A stretch of 44,183 bases of DNA from Treponema sp. (lineage in GTDB: Bacteria; Spirochaetota; Spirochaetia; Treponematales; Treponemataceae), in assembly GCA_017962965.1 (NCBI GenBank), contig JAGCUI010000068.1, positions 1 to 44,183 on the forward strand, read 5' to 3'. The position numbers and the translations under genes are program-made. Positions 40,723-44,183 of this stretch are shown here, one piece after another. The notes beneath the pieces are model-generated. The model worked only from the letters and a program-made list of their open reading frames with translations, did not search any database and had not been told where the DNA came from. Numbering within the stretch: position 1 is the first letter of the stretch; each line of letters starts with the position of its first letter.

Positions 40723-42285
40723 ATGACTGCTCAAATGATTGCCAAGATAATTGCTTTTGTTTTGTATCTTGGTTTTATGATTTACATTGGTCTTAGAAAT
40801 GCCGGTAAGAACTCTTCTTCTGCCGACTTTTTCTTAGGCGGACGTAAGGCTGGACCTTGGGTTACAGCGCTTTCTGCAGAGGCTTCGGATTCTTCTGCAT
40901 GGCTTTTGATGGGACTTCCAGGACTTTGTTATCTTGGTGGTGTAAAAGAAACCTTCTGGACTGCACTTGGTTTAATTGCCGGTACTTATTTAAGCTGGCT
41001 CTTTATTGCAAAACCTTTGCGCAAGTGTTCAATCAAATTCGGAAACTCAATTACAATTCCGGAATTTCTTTCAAACCGTTTTAAAGATAAATCTCATCTT
41101 CTTTCAATTATTTCTGTTGTTATCATTGTATTCTTCTTTACAATTTATACAGCTTCGGGATTCGTTGCTTGTGCAAAGCTCTTTAGATCTGTATTCGGAC
41201 TTAAATATTATGTAGGTCTTTCAATCGGTCTTATTGTAATCCTTTGTTATACAATTACAGGCGGATACATTGCCGTTTGTTCTACAGACTTTGTTCAGGG
41301 TATGCTCATTGTAATTGCATTTATTATTTCTGCAGTTGTAGCAGTTATTTCTCTTGGCGGTATTTCAAATGCTGTTACTCAGGTTCAGGGCTTCCAGGCA
41401 GATGCACTTGTAGGAAAGTTTGGTGAAACAATGAAGAATGCATTTACATCAAACCAGAACTACAGCGGAATGAGCATTATCTCTGCTTTGGCATGGGGAC
41501 TTGGATACTTTGGTATGCCACACATCATCGTTCGCTTTATGGGAATCCGTTCTAACGGTGAAATTAAAAAGGCACGCCGTATCGGTATTTCATGGATGGT
41601 TATTTCTTACATCGGAACATTCATCATCGGTACTTTGGGAACTGTTTATTTGTTCAAGCACGGAACAATTCTTGGTACAGGAGCAGAAACAGCAATCCAG
41701 GGAGTTTCAAACTTTGGTGATGCAGAAACTGTATTCTCTATGACAATGCAGAATATGTATCCGGCATTCATTGCAGGTATCTTCCTTTGTGCAATCTTAG
41801 CTGCTTCAATGTCTACTGCAGACTCTCAGCTTTTGGCTGCTTCTTCTGCCGTTAGCCAGGATATTTTTAAAGGTCTTATCAAAAAGGATGCAAACGAAAA
41901 AGAAGTTTTGAACATCAGCCGTCTTGTAGTATTTATTATTGCACTCATTGCTTTGTTCATTTCTCTTGATGAAAATTCTTCCATTTTTAACCTTGTTTCT
42001 TTTGCATGGTCAGGCTTTGGAGGAACATTCGGTCCTTTAATTATTCTTGCCCTCTACTGGAAACGTACAACAGCTGCCGGAGCAATTGCCGGTTTGATTT
42101 GTGGTGGTGTAGTTGATGTAAGCTGGTATTATCTTAGAGCTGCTTACCATGGAATTTTCAATCTTTACGAAATCATTCCTGCATTCATCGTTTGTCTTGT
42201 TGTAACAGTAATTGTTTCACTTTTGACAAAACCTAATCCACAGATTGCAGCTGAGTTTGATGAGTATAAAAAAATGGAAGACTAA
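40723..42285 (+). CDS. putP: Sodium/solute symporter, PutP (sodium:proline) type
   Basis: A 520-residue integral membrane protein of the SSS family with about 12-13 membrane helices. The N-terminal FFLGGRKAGPWVTALSAEASDSSAWLLMGLPG stretch and the central TGGYIAVCSTDFVQGMLI are close to the sodium:proline symporter PutP; STADSQLLAASSAVSQD is the conserved sodium-site helix region. It imports proline (or a related solute) with sodium. I start at ATG 40723 with GAGGTGG eight bases upstream; GTG 40711 would place the ribosome-binding site inside the gene. It is a single gene with its own promoter. Confidence 0.93.
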   Translation: MTAQMIAKIIAFVLYLGFMIYIGLRNAGKNSSSADFFLGGRKAGPWVTALSAEASDSSAWLLMGLPGLCYLGGVKETFWTALGLIAGTYLSWLFIAKPLRKCSIKFGNSITIPEFLSNRFKDKSHLLSIISVVIIVFFFTIYTASGFVACAKLFRSVFGLKYYVGLSIGLIVILCYTITGGYIAVCSTDFVQGMLIVIAFIISAVVAVISLGGISNAVTQVQGFQADALVGKFGETMKNAFTSNQNYSGMSIISALAWGLGYFGMPHIIVRFMGIRSNGEIKKARRIGISWMVISYIGTFIIGTLGTVYLFKHGTILGTGAETAIQGVSNFGDAETVFSMTMQNMYPAFIAGIFLCAILAASMSTADSQLLAASSAVSQDIFKGLIKKDANEKEVLNISRLVVFIIALIALFISLDENSSIFNLVSFAWSGFGGTFGPLIILALYWKRTTAAGAIAGLICGGVVDVSWYYLRAAYHGIFNLYEIIPAFIVCLVVTVIVSLLTKPNPQIAAEFDEYKKMED

Positions 42286-42293
42286 TCGTTAGA

Positions 42294-44183
42294 TTATAAA
42301 TCCAGCTCGTAAAGTCCCGACTTGAGTTTTTCATAGAACTCATTGTCGGGCATAGGGCGGCCGAATAAGTATCCCTGAATCTTTTCGCAGCCGTTTTCCT
42401 TTAAGAATTGATATGCTTCTTCGGTTTCTACACCCTCTGTTAAAGTACACATTCCGATTTCCTTGGCCATTGTAATTACATTTTTAAGAATCTTACGTGC
42501 CTTTTCGTTTCCGTTAAAATCCCTCAAAAACTTCATGTCGATTTTCATCATGTCAAAGTCATATTCTTTTAAAACGTTTAAGCCCGAATAGCCGGCTCCA
42601 AAGTCATCAAGCCAGAGGTCATAGCCGTTCTTTCTGAATTTATTAAAGGTTTCTTTAAGGCGTTCGTCGCTTTCCGAAAGGGTGCTTTCTGTAACTTCAA
42701 TGTGAACAAGATTTTTGTCTATGTCGTATTTTTTAAGATAATAGTCTACGTCTTCTACAAGGTTTTGTGTGCTAAAGTCCAGGCGCGAAAAATTAAGTGA
42801 AACAGGAAGCTGCTTTAATCCGTGCTCTTTTGTATAGGCAAGATTCATACAAACTCTTTCTACAATGTGTAAATCAAGCTTTGAAATCTGATGATATTCT
42901 TCCAGTGTCTGAATAAAATCAGCAGGGGAAAGGAAACCGTATTCTTCATCATCCCAGCGCGCAAGTGCTTCAAGACCGCAGAGCTTTCCGTTTACAGTAT
43001 TTACAACCGGCTGATAGTAAACCTTGATGTTTCCTTTTTTGATTGCAGAATCAATATTATTTATGATGTACTGCTTTTTCTGAAAATTATTTGCCATGGA
43101 ATTGTTGTATTCGCAGTAGTCATTGTTGTAATGCTTTTTGATTGTGTTACAGGCATAGCGCGCACGGTCACAGGCAATTACAGGAAGACAGTCTTTATTT
43201 TCCGGGATATAAGCTCCAACTTTAAGACCAAGCTTGATGTCGTAATTTAAGCCCAAAAGATTTCGTCTGATTGTCTGAAGCTTTTCCTGAACTGCTTCGT
43301 TTTTTGTAAGCACTGCAAAATTGTCGTTTGAAAAGTGAGCAACAATGGAGCCTTCAAAAACCTTTTCTATCATATTGGCAAAGTTCTTTAAGAAAGAGTT
43401 TCCTTCCCAAAAGCCGTATTTTTCGTTCAGTATTTTAAAATTTTCAACATCAAGGAAGAGGAAAATCAGCTTTGAAACATCTGTAGATTTATTGTGAAGA
43501 AGCTCGAGCGCTTGACTTCTGAAATAATGCATGTTTGCAATGCCGGTAACTTCATCACTTATGGAAAGCTTTAAAAGAATGTTTTGAATGTGTTCAAGCT
43601 TTTCATCCTTCTGCGCTTCTTTAAAAGTCTGATTATAGGCATTGATTGCGCTCATGAGGATTGTGATAAAAATAATAGAAAGGTTTATTTTTGTAGCATA
43701 GGTTGCCGGTAAATACTGATTACAGATATAAAAGAAAACGCCGTAGGTTGTTCCCAAAATAAAAATGGAATAAACAGGGCGCCACACAACAAAGCAGAAA
43801 ACAAAAATCGTCATTGTCATGAGGGTAATAAACTGTTCGCCCTTTTTGTAATCCATAAGGGAAATGTAAATTCCAAAAAGAATTGCAATTATGGAAAAGA
43901 TGTATTTTAAAAATTCCCACACCTTTCGGTTGTAAGTCTTTCTTTTAATATGAACAATGGAATAAATAAAAAGCACCAGGGCAGAGCCTAAGAGAACAAT
44001 GTAGCATGAAAGATGAACAATGAGCCAGTGTGTAGTCTGTCTGGTTTCCGGAGAAAACTGGCGCGAAACAACGCTTCCAATCATAAACAATTCAAGAAGA
44101 ATGATAACAGAAGTAACATAAATGCTGGATTTGATGTTTGCCTCATCAAAAAACTTCTTGATATAATCAGAATGTTTTCCTAC
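42294..44183 (-). CDS. Membrane GGDEF-EAL protein, probable c-di-GMP phosphodiesterase (5' end outside window)
   Basis: The frame stays open to the right window edge, so at least 629 residues are present and the true start lies beyond it. The visible N-terminal part has about six membrane helices (to about residue 200 of the visible part). It is followed by a GGDEF-type domain in which the signature is degenerate (FSNDNFAVL where GGDEF is expected), so cyclase activity is unlikely. The C-terminal EAL domain is intact: GLEALARW, LNFSR, IEVTES, DDFGAGYSGL, KIDMKF, EGVET and QGYLFGRPMP. It probably degrades cyclic di-GMP, with the GGDEF-like part as a possible sensor. It is convergent with putP, with an eight-base gap. 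Confidence 0.92.
   Translation of the reverse strand, partial: VGKHSDYIKKFFDEANIKSSIYVTSVIILLELFMIGSVVSRQFSPETRQTTHWLIVHLSCYIVLLGSALVLFIYSIVHIKRKTYNRKVWEFLKYIFSIIAILFGIYISLMDYKKGEQFITLMTMTIFVFCFVVWRPVYSIFILGTTYGVFFYICNQYLPATYATKINLSIIFITILMSAINAYNQTFKEAQKDEKLEHIQNILLKLSISDEVTGIANMHYFRSQALELLHNKSTDVSKLIFLFLDVENFKILNEKYGFWEGNSFLKNFANMIEKVFEGSIVAHFSNDNFAVLTKNEAVQEKLQTIRRNLLGLNYDIKLGLKVGAYIPENKDCLPVIACDRARYACNTIKKHYNNDYCEYNNSMANNFQKKQYIINNIDSAIKKGNIKVYYQPVVNTVNGKLCGLEALARWDDEEYGFLSPADFIQTLEEYHQISKLDLHIVERVCMNLAYTKEHGLKQLPVSLNFSRLDFSTQNLVEDVDYYLKKYDIDKNLVHIEVTESTLSESDERLKETFNKFRKNGYDLWLDDFGAGYSGLNVLKEYDFDMMKIDMKFLRDFNGNEKARKILKNVITMAKEIGMCTLTEGVETEEAYQFLKENGCEKIQGYLFGRPMPDNEFYEKLKSGLYELDL

Noticed and set aside
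1..44183. CRISPR array, insertion sequence, prophage or defence island
   Set aside because: No arrays of direct repeats, transposase, integrase, phage structural or restriction-modification genes were seen; the genes are mostly housekeeping.

Overview
The window looks like chromosomal DNA from a Treponema-type spirochaete, probably a free-living, gut or rumen species rather than a reduced pathogen. The main pointers are a roughly 900-residue GreA with a huge N-terminal extension (a spirochaete trait), many short TPR proteins and lipoproteins with relaxed lipoboxes, low-to-moderate GC, and a complete tryptophan operon. Nothing suggests a prophage, transposon, integron or CRISPR array; coding density is high and there is no gene-free stretch over 300 bases. 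Layout: 1-2355 holds the 3' end of clpB, rlmJ and a truncated ParB-like protein. 2376-7374 holds a class A penicillin-binding protein, a probable small RNA, and a three-gene envelope operon (small membrane protein, LysM/M23 peptidase, PEGA protein), all on the minus strand. 7468-8453 is a divergent ferredoxin/deoC pair. 8500-12182 holds the large greA and a TPR gene. 12350-16314 holds rpe and three envelope-type genes. 16467-22645 is a housekeeping run: recA-folK-scpA-scpB-rluB-cmk-rpsA. 22749-25151 holds a degenerate sigma-54-activator-like regulator, a TPR membrane protein and an unrecognised lipoprotein. 25236-30338 holds tRNA-Arg(UCU) and the suf iron-sulfur operon (sufC-B-D-S-U). 30481-31404 is a DEDDh exonuclease with a BRCT-like tail. 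31423-38166 is the trp operon. 38170-40585 is a minus-strand radical SAM/lipoprotein locus with an M14-type hydrolase gene. 40723-44183 holds putP and a membrane GGDEF-EAL protein cut by the window edge. How the genes work together: the trp operon packs seven enzymatic functions into four genes (trpE, trpG-D, trpC-F-B, trpA), enough to go from chorismate to tryptophan. Its promoter lies between two near-identical 18-bp palindromes 50 bp apart, a strong candidate for repressor control. The suf genes form a self-contained Fe-S assembly line. The most unusual locus is 38170-39758: a SPASM radical SAM enzyme is cotranscribed with a small lipoprotein that carries YG-x-P motifs right after its lipidated cysteine. 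The only promoter I see for the pair has nine consecutive G residues inside an exactly 17-bp -35/-10 spacer. That is the architecture of poly-G phase-variable promoters in Treponema pallidum, so this may be a phase-variable, post-translationally modified surface lipoprotein. Other points of interest are a roughly 87-nt three-hairpin small RNA with its own promoter and a C-rich loop, and a recurring arrangement in which a promoter -10 box lies only 6-9 nt before the start codon with no Shine-Dalgarno, suggesting leaderless mRNAs.
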